Of a DNA stretch of 64,000 nucleotides, positions 21,643 to 33,900 are shown in pieces. The stretch spans positions 4,340,001 through 4,404,000 of the forward strand of contig NC_060017.1 of the NCBI RefSeq assembly GCF_021134715.1. Reading direction: 5' to 3'. Numbering within the stretch: the stretch's first letter is position 1; each line of letters begins with the position of its first letter. This DNA is from Daphnia pulex. Taxonomy: Eukaryota; Arthropoda; Branchiopoda; Diplostraca; Daphniidae. The position numbers and the translations under genes were made by a program. Below the pieces are notes generated by a model. That model had not been told where the DNA came from and ran no database searches. It was given only the letters and a program-made list of their open reading frames with translations.

Positions 21643-24438
21643 ATGAAATTCCTTTTGCTGTTAGCGTTCGCCGTCTTGGTGAGGACTGATGACATAAAAA
21701 AGGACCAAGGAGTCCTGGTTTTAGAGAAAGACACCTTCCAGTCTGCCATTACTGACAACAAGTTCATCTTGGTTGAATTCTGTAAGTATTCTTCCATGTC
21801 GCTCTCTTATTAAATACATAATTCATGAGAAAACTAAAATTGGTAGCTGAGTGATATTTTTGTAACTACACGAGCTAGTCTTTAATCATGTTAACAGCAG
21901 ATTGACAAGAGGCTGAAGCAACAGGTTTTAAAATAAGTTTAGTCATATTTTTCATATTCATACTCCCCAGATAAACATGTTATAGAATAGCTTAAGATAT
22001 TTTGAACTGTTTGCCATCTGAAGTAGATAACATGCGTGAATGCCGTTTAATGTCCGACGAATACGTGTGAGATAGCCTCGGGCTTTCTGACCTTGACGCG
22101 ATTCAAAGACCCCACTTTCATCAACCTTGAATCTTTAAGGAAACTAGACGGAAGTTTAACAAACTTGTACTTGAATTTCGTCAACCGTCAATTTTCCATA
22201 TATTGGACTTCTATTTTTAATTACACTTTTTCATTGCTTTTTAGATGCCCCATGGTGTGGTCACTGTAAAGCATTGGAGCCGGAGTACATCAAGGCCGCC
22301 CAGAAGCTGAGAGATATCAATTCTGACATTCAGTTGGGCAAAGTTGATGCAACTGAGCAAGCCGAACTCGCTGAAGAGAACAAAATTCGCGGTTACCCCA
22401 CTCTTAAATTCTACCGCGACGGAAAGCCTTCAGACTACAATGGTATTAATTCAAACAAGCTATATTTAGTCCTTAACCGTATTAAGCAACCGTCACATTT
22501 CCATATTAGGCGGTCGTACGGCTGATGAAATCGTCAACTGGTTGCTGAAGAAAACTGGCCCTGCTGCCAAAGCTATTGCCACCGTTGATGAGGCCAAGGA
22601 GTTTGCTTCAGCCAGCGATGTTGCCGTTCTCGGTCTCTTCAAGGTAGAACTTGATTAATAAATTATCATATGATTATTTTTTCTAATGTTTTAATTTTGT
22701 TTGATTAGGATCTTGAATCTGATGCCGCTAAGCAATACCTAGCCGCTGCTCAGGAAGTCGACGATTTCCGATTTGCCATCTCTGCTGATGCTGATGTCCT
22801 TAAGGAGTACGAAGTTTCTTCCGATGCTGCTGTCTTCCTCCTCAAGAAGGTCGATGATCCCAAAGTTGCTTTCGATGGTGAATTCACTTCAGAAGCTATC
22901 GTCAAGTTTGTCAAGACCGAATCTTTGCCTTTGGTTATTGAATTCAACCACGAAAGCGCACAGAAGATCTTCGGCGGAGAGATCAAGAACCACTTGCTCA
23001 TCTTCGTTGGCAAGAGCCACGCTGATGCCGAGAAAATCACCCAGGCTGCCCGTGATGTTGCCAAGCTCTTCAAGGGCAAGGTGAGTGCAGAGCATAGTTA
23101 GACAAAAGCTCATTTTAATTATTGTTTTTTTTTTTTTTTAATTTAATTCTTTGAATTCCGCATTTATAGGTCTTGTTCGTCACAGTCGACACCGATGAGG
23201 ATGATCACCAACGTATCCTCGAATTCTTCGGCATGAAGAAGAGCGAACTCCCCGCTATGCGTCTGATCCATTTGGAAGAGGAGATGACCAAATACAAGCC
23301 TTCCTCCGAGGAACTCACCTTGGACGCCATGAAGGACTTCGTTCAGGACTTTATCGATGGCAAAGTCAAGCCCCATTTGCTCTCTGAAGACATTCCGGAA
23401 GACTGGGATAAGACTCCCGTCAAAACCCTCGTTTCCAAGAACTTTGATTCCGTCGCATTCAACAAGGATAAGGATGTTTTGGTCGAATTTTACGCTCCAT
23501 GGTAATTTTTGAATTCATTTCCATCTATCTTTCTTCCGTCTAAATGTATTTTTTTAAATTTTATTTTAGGTGCGGACACTGCAAGCAATTGGTCCCCATC
23601 TACGACGAACTTGGTGAGAAGTACAAGGACCATGAAAGCATTGTCATCGCCAAGATGGATTCAACAGCCAACGAATTGGAACACACAAAGATCCAATCTT
23701 TCCCCACAATTAAGCTTTACCAGAAGGGAGACAACAAGGTATTTTGGGTGCTTCCGGGCTACCTATTATCATAAATAAGATACATTAGTGTTAAGTAACT
23801 ATTCATCGTCGAGTCTTATATTCGAGGTTAACTAGTAGATATATATTTCGATTATCGTTATAACGCATTTTGTGACATATCAAGGTTGTCGAGTATAATG
23901 GTGAGCGAACTTTGGCCGGCTTGAGCAAGTTCTTGGAAACCGGTGGTACTTATGGGCAGGCCGCTCCCGAGGAGGTATTGTATTATTTGAAAAAAAGAAG
24001 GATGATCGGGAAAGCTCGCCACCAAAACTCGCTCACAGCCACACATATTCTCTTCTTTTTTAACCTGCATTTGGTTTGCAATGGATAACATTTGCATGTT
24101 TTTATAAATGTGCTCGTCCTTACTGCATGGCCTATTTCTCATCAGTAGCTGACTTGCCATCTGTTTCTCTTCTTTTTCTATTCGAGGTGATCCCTTACAC
24201 GGGTGCACGCACTTTGGACGGCTTTGTAGAGTTTCTAGAGCAGAGTCTTAAGACACCATCCACAGTGAGTTTTATAACTTTTCTTCCTAACCTTTCAACC
24301 TTTGCTTTGAGCTTTTTGGGTGGCGAGTTTTCAATGGATTTCGCGATTGATTGGATCTGATTATTAATTCTATTTAATTTTGTCTTCTAGGATGAGGAAG
24401 AAGAAGAGAAGGATGTTCCAGCCAAGGATGAATTATAA
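21643..24438 (+). CDS. Pdi: Protein disulfide isomerase (P4HB type), KDEL-terminated
   Basis: Exons 21643-21781, 22245-22442, 22510-22643, 22709-23080, 23170-23501, 23570-23738, one of 23885-23974 or 24187-24264, and 24391-24438. The chain is about 493 or 489 residues. A signal peptide ([13 protein letters not shown]) leads into the classical a-b-b'-a' fold. Both thioredoxin domains keep an APWCGHCK active site, each split by or next to an intron. The b' domain contains [20 protein letters not shown]. The C-terminus is an acidic run ending AKDEL, so the protein is kept in the ER. It makes, breaks and rearranges disulfides and can serve as the beta subunit of prolyl 4-hydroxylase. The late exon exists in two forms (see the separate entries). 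Confidence 0.96.
23885..23974 (+). other. PDI alternative exon, copy A (30 residues)
   Basis: Begins [20 protein letters not shown] and ends before a GTATTG donor. This is the end of the a' domain. It enters and leaves in phase 0, exactly like copy B, so either copy can link exon 23570-23738 to the final KDEL exon. Confidence 0.8.
24187..24264 (+). other. PDI alternative exon, copy B (26 residues)
   Basis: Begins [20 protein letters not shown] and ends before a GTGAGT donor; its acceptor is TATTCGAG. It aligns with copy A (V-x-Y-x-G-x-RTL-x-G-x-x-x-FLE), indicating a duplicated exon. Phase 0 on both sides. Confidence 0.75.
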
Positions 24439-25855
24439 AATGTATTGGGGTTTGAATCACTATTTGGGGAAAGGGTGCGGGTCTGTTGTGTTGCGATGTT
24501 TTTCTTAAATGTACGTGATTAACGAACACCTAAAAAAAAAGATTTAAAAAAATATTGTCTGTTTTTCCCTTTCTTTGAATACTGAAAGGGACACTTTACT
24601 TAACAAAGCACTAAATCATTTTTGAATCTTCAAATAAGTTTTTTACATGAATTTTTTTCTGGTATACATGAACTCATGTTTTTTTTTTGGTTAAACAAAA
24701 AGAAAAGTGTTATCCATTGATAAAATTCCCGGGGTGCTCGTCCCATCATTTTTCCTCTTTCCGTTCTGGCAAACGCCCACTTCTTGATAGGACGTAAGTG
24801 CAATTATTAGCCCACACGTCTCATCCTACTTCCACAGTGAAAGGTTGAATGAATTACACGATGTAACAAAAAGTTGGAAACGATGACTGAAATTTATTTA
24901 GCAAATAAAATGTGTTGGTGCTTTCTCATTGTGTGTCAATTGGCATTAATAAACGTTGACACTATCTATCTAGTATCTGGTGATCGGGCAAATTGATCAA
25001 AATAAAGCTCATCGCACGCGCACTCCGAAGAGCTGCTGCAGTATATTGGTTTATGGCGAAGCATTTGAGTAAATTTGTTATCTTTGAACAACTGATCAAA
25101 TATACTTGTGAGCTTATGGCACCAGGCAGCGGTTTTGTTATCGTCGGGAATATTATTATCAGCTTATCGTGCAATGGGCATAGTTCAAGGGGTTAACTAA
25201 ATTGCTGACCGCGTAGCATCATGTAACATAAATATTGCGGGTGGCATCAAACAATTCATGAGTTTCCTCATTTTTTAGAATTCAGAAGAACAACTGAAAA
25301 GATCAGTAACATTTTTCACGGGAGGTGTGAGTAGCACGATCCGAGGGGCGCATTCTTGCGATATTAAATATCACAAAAACCTGAAGCGTAATAAACCTTG
25401 CGACGTAACACTTGTAATTTTACGGTTGGGACAAGCCCAGAAGGCCAGAAAGTTGCTTACTATACTAATATTCCACATATTTTTAGACTCATGCTCTTTG
25501 ACTTTGGCCAGATGTAACGTTACTCCTAATCATTACTTCATTACCAGTTAGGCTACTAACGATCCCGCTCTTAGGAGTTTAAGGCGTCTCAGAGGAGAGA
25601 ACTCAGAGAAGAACTATAAAAACTGTTTGATATTGATAGATGGAGTGGTTTTTCTAGTTTTTCTTGCTTATTAATAAATAGATACAGTTTTATTTCATTT
25701 AGAACATAGAATTCAAAATAAAGCAAAAAAAAAAAAATTGGAAATGTATTTTCTCATTTATGCGGTATTTGGCAACGCCGATGCTGTATAAGAGTTCGAT
25801 TCGATAGAAAACATTAAATCTTGCAACGCCCCAAATTCATTCAGTCAAAAACAAA
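24439..25855. other. PDI 3' UTR and LUC7L3 promoter
   Basis: PDI 3' UTR with AATAAA-type signals near 24902-24908 and 24947. The plus-strand frames at 24993-25196 and 25327-25551 show no domain and are not called. LUC7L3-like 5' UTR ends at 25855. Confidence 0.5.
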
Positions 25856-27261
25856 ATGGCTTCCATGGCTGCGCAACTTCTCGATGAATTAATGGGGCGA
25901 AATAGAAATGCCCTTCCAACAGATCGAACGAAAGAATTATCTTACAATGACGCCGAGGTAGGAAATGTTAGAAATCTTATTTTGAATGAAAATTGTATAA
26001 AGGTATTGTCTGTTTATGTAGGTGTGTAGGTACTATATGGTTAGGTTTTGCCCACATGATTTGTTCCATAACACGAAAGCAGATTTAGGTCCATGTCCAA
26101 ATCTTCATGACGAAGCTGTGAGACAGAAATACCTTAACGAGGCACCTTCATACACAAAGACAAAATTTGAGGATGAGTTTCTCAAGTACTGTCGATCTAT
26201 GCTAAATGAAGTTGAGCGCAAAATTCAAAAGGGTGAACAACGACTTGCCCAATCACAATTGGCCAAACAAGAAGCTGGTGCTAATCCCAAATCTAAAGCA
26301 GAAGAACAGATTGCTTTGCTAACTGACAAGATTAGTCATCTGGTGAAGGAAGCTGAACGTCTAGGATTTGAAGGCAACATTGAACAAGCTCAAGGACTGT
26401 TGAAACTTAGTGACCAATTCAAGAGTGAACGAGAAGCTCTAAAGAAAGGGGAAGGCCTTTCATTTGTAAGTGAACGCATACTTTTTTTGTTCTTATCTCA
26501 GTTTTTTAATGTCTTTTCAACTTTTGTTTCTTAGGCAACAGAACTGATGCTAGAAAAACAAATGGAAGTCTGCAAAGTCTGTGGTGCTTTTTTAATTGTT
26601 GGTGATGCCCCAGCTCGACTTGATGATCACATGCAAGGAAAACAACACGTTGGTTACCAGAAATTGCGTTCGGCAGTAGACGAGATTACGGTATTGTTCA
26701 GTAAACATTGTAAACATCGGCTACGATTTTATTTACAAGTTTGATGCAAACTGTAGGAGAGTCGCGAGAAGGCTCGCCAGGATCGAGAAATGCAACGCCA
26801 GAAAGAAGCTGAAGACCGACGCGGCCGGCGCCACGACGACGATTCACGACGTCATCATGGAAAAGAGCGCGAAAGTGGTAGCCGCAAGCGCTCTCGTTCC
26901 CGCTCACCTAAACATCGCACCTCAAGTCACCACGGCGATCGACGGGATAGAGGCGAAAGAAGTGACCGCGGTCGAGGCGAGCACGATCGCCACCGAGATA
27001 AAGATCGGGGGTTAGTAATTTTTGTAATTATTTCAATTAAATTGATTCTCTTGTATCAAACCACTTATATTGCGCAGTCATAGCAGAGATCACCGAGACA
27101 GAAAGCGAGACGACAGACCGCGCGACCGAGATCGCTCAGCACACAACGGTTGGTTAATTATTTTTTTTTTTTTCTTTTTCCTTATATTATTCGTTACATT
27201 TATATTGTGTATTCGTTCATTGAAATCAGGTTCAAAGGAGAATGGGGCAGGGATTCAATAG
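25856..27261 (+). CDS. Luc7l3: LUC7-like 3 splicing factor (CROP)
   Basis: Exons 25856-25957, 26022-26465, 26535-26690, 26757-27010, 27078-27148 and 27230-27261 give 352 residues in frame. The start MASMAAQLLDELMGRNRN is typical of the family. The first LUC7 zinc finger (CCCH) lies in VCRYYMVRFCPHDLF...GPCPNLHD. The second (C2H2) is CKVCGAFLIVGDAPARLDDH...GKQH. Between them runs a charged coiled coil. The C-terminus is an RS/RD/RE-rich tail (SRKRSRSRSPKH and many RDRD units) typical of nuclear-speckle proteins. LUC7 proteins belong to or bind U1 snRNP and help select 5' splice sites. The tail is much shorter than in human LUC7L3. Confidence 0.93.
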
Positions 27262-28787
27262 TTATAACAGTGTAGGAGAAGGAGCAGCAGTACGAAGTCA
27301 AAAAAGTCATCTAAGATGAGGTAGCTTCATCGTATTTCAGGTAAGTGGTTTCACTTCATGAAGTGAGTTAATGGTTATCCACTTGCCCCCTCATGGTTTA
27401 GCGAAACCGCGCCAGGTAAGTGTCGTTGGGGCTGTGTATTTCGATGACGGAGCATAAAGAGCTACTACAATGCGCCGGATTTTCTTTCCTTTTTTTTCCT
27501 TAACGGGCGAATAAATTGGGGTGGTCCGGTAAAGAGGGAAGGGAAGAACTCGTGATTTGCTTTTGTGTTGTTCGACATCCAGAGTGTTGTGTGTGTGTGT
27601 GAGTGAAACTGTGAGAGGGGATCGTACACAATCGCAGAGGCACAATCAATCGCTTCGGACTGTCAAAAAGCTGGGAAAATTGATTCAATTGCAGGTGACC
27701 TTTTGATCCAAATTGTTATTGATTAACTGCAACTCGGAGAGCCTCGATACAAATAAAAAAAGAGAAAAATAAGAAATCTGGCTTCGTGGTGGTGGGTAAT
27801 CGGAAAATTAATTCCCATTTTATTGTAGGTCCGGACTAAAAAAAAAAAAATGTTGAAGCCTTGTTGTCAGACGCTCATTTACGGATCCCTTTGGGCGTCT
27901 CAGTTTGTTCTCTTCGCCTCAAGTCGCTGCTGCTGTCAAGCAAGGTGACACGTTATTTGTATTCCTTTTTTTTCTTGTTTTTCTTCCTCGAAATTCTTTT
28001 CGTGCTCCCACGATTTTGAACTTTTTCATTATCATCAAAACCATTCATTTCTTTTGTCCCTTTACAGTTTTTTTTTTTCATTTTTATTTTGGAATGTTGG
28101 TATCTTTCTTTACGTATCCTATGATTGCATTATACCACAACACATTCCTCAGTTTGAATTTAAAACTTGCTGCTGTGTGAGAAGATAATGCATTAGTGTG
28201 AAGTTGCTTGGAAATACATGTTAGTCTTCAACAAGAATTTTTGTTTATTTGAACAAAACCAAAATTGTGACCTATATCTTTTTAAAAAGGCTATTACGGT
28301 AGTGTATCAGGTACAACATTTTAGAGCGTGTCCTGCTAACCCAGCGGATGCGGTCGAAATATTATATTTAAGGTGCTGCCGAGTTTTATTTCAGCTTTAG
28401 AATTACAGAGACAAATAGATAGCCTTGATTTCTCAAAAAGTCTATGACAAAACAAAAATAGAACAAATGGTCTCATACTCTCAATTGAAATAGATAAGAA
28501 ATCCATTGAAATGAATAAAAAATGTACTGTTACATTGTTACTAGATTTTCATTTACACTTTTAAAAATCGACGAGATTATCGTCACGTCACGAAATGTAT
28601 TGCCGATAGTTGAGATTTTCCCCGCTAGAAGGCGCTTTCCGCAGACCACAATGGCGTCTTATTGTTGACGATTAACGGTCCAAACAATCTGCCACATTCT
28701 CTTTTTTAAGTTAATAAATCTCAAATCAGTGCATTGCCTTCCACGTAAACTGTAATCAGTGATTGAAGCTTCGTTATCGTTGCTATC
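27262..28787. other. Spacer, LUC7L3 3' region to cytohesin upstream region
   Basis: Contains LUC7L3-like 3' UTR, a short TG run near 27588-27600 and poly-pyrimidine stretches. A frame from an ATG at 27850 is followed by a weak donor but has no recognisable product and the wrong phase for the cytohesin acceptor. Confidence 0.35.
28622..28635 (+). promoter_or_regulatory. CTCF-like motif
   Basis: CCGCTAGAAGGCGC closely resembles the conserved CTCF core (CC-A-S-Y-AG-R-K-GGC-R-S) with two mismatches. It lies about 150 bp upstream of a candidate cytohesin first exon. Motif-level evidence only. Confidence 0.25.
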
Positions 28788-28833
28788 ATGCAGACCCAGA
28801 CTGTTTCTTCCGCCGAGATATTCAAAATTGCAG
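28788..28833 (+). CDS. Candidate alternative first coding exon of cytohesin
   Basis: ATG at 28788 opens MQTQTVSSAEIFKIA and ends at a strong GTAAGA donor in phase 1. That is the phase required by the cytohesin exon at 36475. The junction codon would be Asp, giving DLTPAEQ, which matches the DLT-start of the vertebrate cytohesin coiled coil. It predicts a short cytohesin form. No transcript evidence. Confidence 0.4.
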
Positions 28834-30940
28834 GTAAGAAATCTTGAAGATGGATAAAGGTGTACGTGTTCTCGGATGCAAATGAGGACAAGGATGTAGC
28901 AACTTGTACTCTGTCAAAGAGTTGTACGCATGATTTTGTCAATTCAACTCTCAAGTTATTAGATGCTGGCAAGGCTCCAAACAGAGGCCTTCATGAGATG
29001 TATACCTCCCCCTGCTGTTTGACTCTTTCATGAGCATGGTGTCTCGTTTTGGGAACAAAGCCCACTTCAAAACTGTCATTGGCCTTTTCCCAGTCTTTTC
29101 TCTTAGATGAGAGTTTTATTTGTGTGAACCACACATGAGTGGCTATAGGTTTCTAAAACTATCCCGTTGAGTAAGCTTTGGCTGAGAAAGATGGCACACT
29201 ATGCCATTCTGTCTTCGTTACTCTTCTGACTTGATGGTCACTGCTCACCAGGAGTGTGTGTGTGCGTACTACTGGATGCTCTCTCTAAGCTGCTCTTCTC
29301 CTTGCTAAACTCAACTGGCATTTCAAGTCCGTGTACTGTACACACGTTCCAGGCTATTGGACGTCGTTTCTGGCTAGCATGGATTTGACCAAAAATAAAG
29401 CTGGACTTTGCTGGTTGGCTGAGTGTCGGTAACACGAGACCGACCACAACCCTTGAGGCAGCCACTGTGCTTCGATAGACTCAGCAGCAGATGAAAGAGA
29501 AAAGAACAATAATCAAAGAAAGAAAAGAAAAAACAACAAGAACATTGGGGTAATGAGATGAGAACGGAAATGCCGGGCTGTTCCCCCCACTGGTTTTTCC
29601 ACCGTTCACCTTTTAACCCTTAAAAGAAAAAAGAAGGCCGAGAGCGAATCCGAACCTGAACCCCCTCTCTCTCTCTCTCTTACGTCGAGCTCATCCGCTC
29701 TTAAATGTCCCTCATTCCGCACAAGCCTTCCGGGCTCTCCAAAGGGAAAAAAGGGGGGAAAGAAAAAAAAAAGATACAAAAGGGAGGAATACAGGTTTTA
29801 TTTTTTAGAAAGCCTTTAAAGATCACATAACCCAAAGGCATTTTTCACGGCTCTCGATACACGGACGTGTTGAGCGTGCCTAGTTAGTTTTTTTTTGTTT
29901 TTCATTTTCATTTTCGAATGAAAAAAAAAATGACGCATTAGATTTTCTGTTGATTCAATGTTGTTTTTGTCTTCTTCTTCTTTTTTCTCCCCGCTTCTAA
30001 CCTCCCCCAACCTCCACGTACCTACCTTCCGGCGTCGTGCATACATCCATCATCCCGCACGACCCAAACTGCAAGCTCACCTTCATACCGACCGCCCATA
30101 TATGCTGATTGGTATTGTTTCGCCCCGCAGAGAGATGGTGTGTTGTTGTATACTACCATATTATTCAGAATCTCTGCATCTTTTTTTCTTCTTTTCTTTC
30201 TATTCCCTCAAATGTATAAAAGAATCAATAATGTAACTTCTCTCTCTCTCTCGTTGGACTTGAAATGATGGACGATGCTGACTGGCTAACGGATGGCTAG
30301 CGTCCGAAAAAAGAAGGGGAACCCGAAACTACTATCCAGTAAGGGGGGGGGGGGTGATGGGTTTGGGGGGGAAAGATGCTCTTTCTCTCGTCTCCCCGTT
30401 GGGTAAAAACGAGAGAGAGAGGAGAGATGGAGAGACGACAAGAAAAGAAAGAAAAGAGAGCGTAGTATACGACGTATAGTATAGTGGTGGTAGTAGTATA
30501 GTATGCACATGGAGGGTTCCGGCGCTGTAGTACGTAGATAGGCAACTCACTGGCAGCGCACCAGTCAGTGTCCAACGCTCAGGTGGAACGGTCGTGTGCA
30601 TTGAAACTCTGGTGCTCTTGTGCTAGTTGCGACAAATAGTAGGCAGAGACTCTCGAAAAGGGCTATACAAGTACAGCAGTTGAGTTGTTGTTGTTGTGCT
30701 GTGTTGTGTGTATTGTGTTACTCCTCTCCCTTTTGAAAGTTCATTGTGTTGGTGGTGTTTGTTGTTTCGGCCCCGGCTGGTCTTCGATAAGAAGATCGTC
30801 GAAATAAGAAGCACAAGAAGAATTAGAAGAAAGAGTTATTTGCTCTGGTTTCGAATTCCCCCCTCTTCATCCCTTTGATCCTTTTCATCGGAGACAGACG
30901 CGAAAAACAACAAACAACAACATTTGATTGGAATTCAGAC

Positions 30941-33900
30941 ATGGCCGTCGTCAACGGATTACAGGCGGCTACCGGGACCCAGTTGGAAAATCTCATCAAC
31001 AAGTGTGAGTGTGCGTTAGGGAGAGAGATAGAAATGCCACGGCTACTACCTGGCATCATCTATAAAGAGCTCTAAGAAGACGAGAGGATAACATAGTAGT
31101 TGTCTAGTCTCTTTTTTCTTCTTCTTTCTTGAGATGTTGCTGCCTGTTTTTGTGTGTTGGTTTTTACTTTCACAAAAACTCCGGCCGCTGGATCATCATC
31201 ATCCACTTCATCTTCCTTTTTTTTGTTGTCGTGGAATGTCCGTGCTATAAATCCCACCAAGAGGGAAATGATAGTGAGGGAGTAGTAGGAGTAGTAGTTA
31301 CATGAGGGCGATATCTTTTTTTTTTAAGGACTGGTTACACCATTCGTGGAAAAACACGCCGCAATGGTCAATCTCTTTTATATTCCACCACCCCTATCCG
31401 ACGAATAAAAAAAATAAAAAGGTTATTGTGTACAGAATAGTGAGACGGGGGGAGAGAGAGAGGGAAAAAAAAGAAACGGGAAGACATTACGGCTGATGGG
31501 CCATCAATGGACAATCATCAAACGGTAGCGCTTGTCATTAAAGGTCCTCAAAAATGTGCCGCCAAACAGCAGCAGGTCTCTCTCTCTCTCTCTCTAGCTT
31601 CTCTTTCTATCTCACGGCATTTCAGATAGAAATAGACGGAAAGAATTGCTCGATGAGCTCATCCAAAAATACGGACACTTTTTCTGGTCAGGAGCCCCCC
31701 AGTCCAGCAGTTCCGGTAGTACCCCCTCTCTGTTCTCCTTGTTCCTCCTCCTACTTTTTTTCCCGTCATTCTCTTTGATTCTTTTATTCTTTTTTACTTT
31801 CTTTCTTTCTCTTCTAAAAAGCAAATGATGAGCGTTTCGGTCGGTCTCGTTTTTCCCAGGGATCTGAACGTCCAGTGCCAAGCAGCTACACACACAAACC
31901 GTGGGCATATCTCTGGTCGAGGTGTGTGGCTGCTGTCCTTTGGACCCTTGTTCATTCTCTCGCTCGGCTCGGACGTTGTTGTTGGCATTGTTGGCACTGT
32001 CGAGATGTGTGCATTTGTGCTCACTGCTGTTCATCATTTTGAATAGATGGGGAAAAAATAGAAAGAGATACTTGAATATGTTCCAGTTTTTCTTCTTCTT
32101 CTTCTATTTTTCCCTCTTGCTCATCTTGTGAATAGAGGCCGTTACAAATTGGGTTGACGTTAAGCCAGGTGTGGTCCTTGGGACCCCCGAAAAAAGTCCC
32201 ACCGATAGGCCGGACACGCATCTAGATAGCCTCTTACACTAAAACTCACTTACTTCTTCTTTTTTTTCTCTCAGCTCTACGAGTGTCTCCTATTTTTAGG
32301 AGCCTGGAAACAACAACAAAACAAAATAAAAAAAAAAGGAGGCAGGTTATATACGTTTTGTATACGGCGAGAGAAAAGTTTCTTTCGTTTTTACTTTCGA
32401 AAGCTCTCCAATCATGTGATGAATAGCTCATCCATCTTCCATCTTTCTGGCTCTCCAGCTCTTTTCTTAGCCATCTGAAGCAGCAGTGGGTGCTGGACGT
32501 TTTTCGAGTTGTCTCCACCTGGACGACAAGTTTCCTCCTTTTGAGACATTTCTCTTTTCTCCGAAACATTTCTCTTTTTTCTCCCGAGTCCCCCCCCCCC
32601 ACCTTTCAAGTATTTGTGTGAGCGCAACCCACTCGGTTTTTTCTTGAAGAGCGCCCCATTCCTGGACCCGATGGAACGTAATTATTTATGAAAACGACAC
32701 CACAATAGGGTTCATGGGATTTTCGGGTCAAATATTGGATCAAATCGGAAAAATTGTTGAGGAGGGAGCTAGATCTCTTTTTCGACGCGGTTCATTGAAT
32801 CTCTGCGGTCTATAAAAGGCGAGGGTGGGTGGGTTGGTTGCGTCTACAAGAGCAGAGAGCAACAGATTATGTTAACAGCGAATAATGGAACGCGTAGTAG
32901 TCGTCTGTCTGTTGGTGGTGTTTGAAGAGGGCCCTCGGATTATGACACTCTGAGCATTTCGGCGCTTTGGAATGTGCCGGGGCTCTCGATGCGATCGCCC
33001 CCAGAAGAGAAGAAGTAAAAAGCAACGGTCGTGACAGAAAAGAATGGTGACAATCCCAAAAGCCGTGCCCTACTGTTCGGTAAATATTTCCGATTTCCGC
33101 CACTGCATCAAATGCAGCCCAGCGTTATGTAGTGGGTATTAGAACTAGAAAGAAAGAAAGAAGAAAAAAAAAACGACGGGAAAGTGTATATAAATACGTC
33201 AGATTGTCTGCACCAGTCCTATAACGGAGAGATAATTTCAACAATGGAGATTAGCATCGACCCCAATAGATATAATGCCGAGGTGTTTCGCGCTGCCAGT
33301 TTTCTTCTTCCAAAATAGTTTTCTTCTTCTTTTATTTTGTTTTTTTCTTGTTGTTTTGAGGCCGCGGTCGTGCGCGTATTATTTTCTTCTTCTTTCACGA
33401 GAGAGAGAGAATGAGACGATCGGAACATTTTTTCGGCGGAGGAGATGAGTCAAAAAGAAACGAAAAACGTCAAGAAAAAGATGCCACGGCGATGATATGA
33501 TGAAACGTGAGCGACGAAGGGCGAATGGAAAGGTGAGACGGATGGGTCCTTGAACTTAGCCAGCGTGTACGTATGTATGTATATGCATGTTGTAGATACG
33601 ATCGCTCTTTTACGCCAGATAATGTCTCATGGCTTTGATAGTCGTCGGAGATGGCGGATAATCAGTTGGATTCGATTAATTCTCGTTACTCGCAGAGCGG
33701 AAAAAAAACAAAACAAAACACGTTTTCTTCTTATTCTAAACTTTTTTTGGAGGTTCGGAGCTTTCCATTATTATAATTATGCAGACGCAACTATGTGTGG
33801 CTGCTATTTTGCACGTTCGGAGCCCAACCTTCCCTCCCTCCTCCTCCTTTTTGATGTTTCTATCCCGTTTTTTTTTTGGTCTCTCTCTCTTTTACTTTTC

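Noticed and set aside
22750-23113. Frames opposite to PDI exons
   Set aside because: Shadows of a strongly coding region; the sense frame has PDI similarity throughout.
25780-25805. A tRNA-like GTTCGATTC sequence
   Set aside because: No matching acceptor, D or anticodon arms could be drawn around it.
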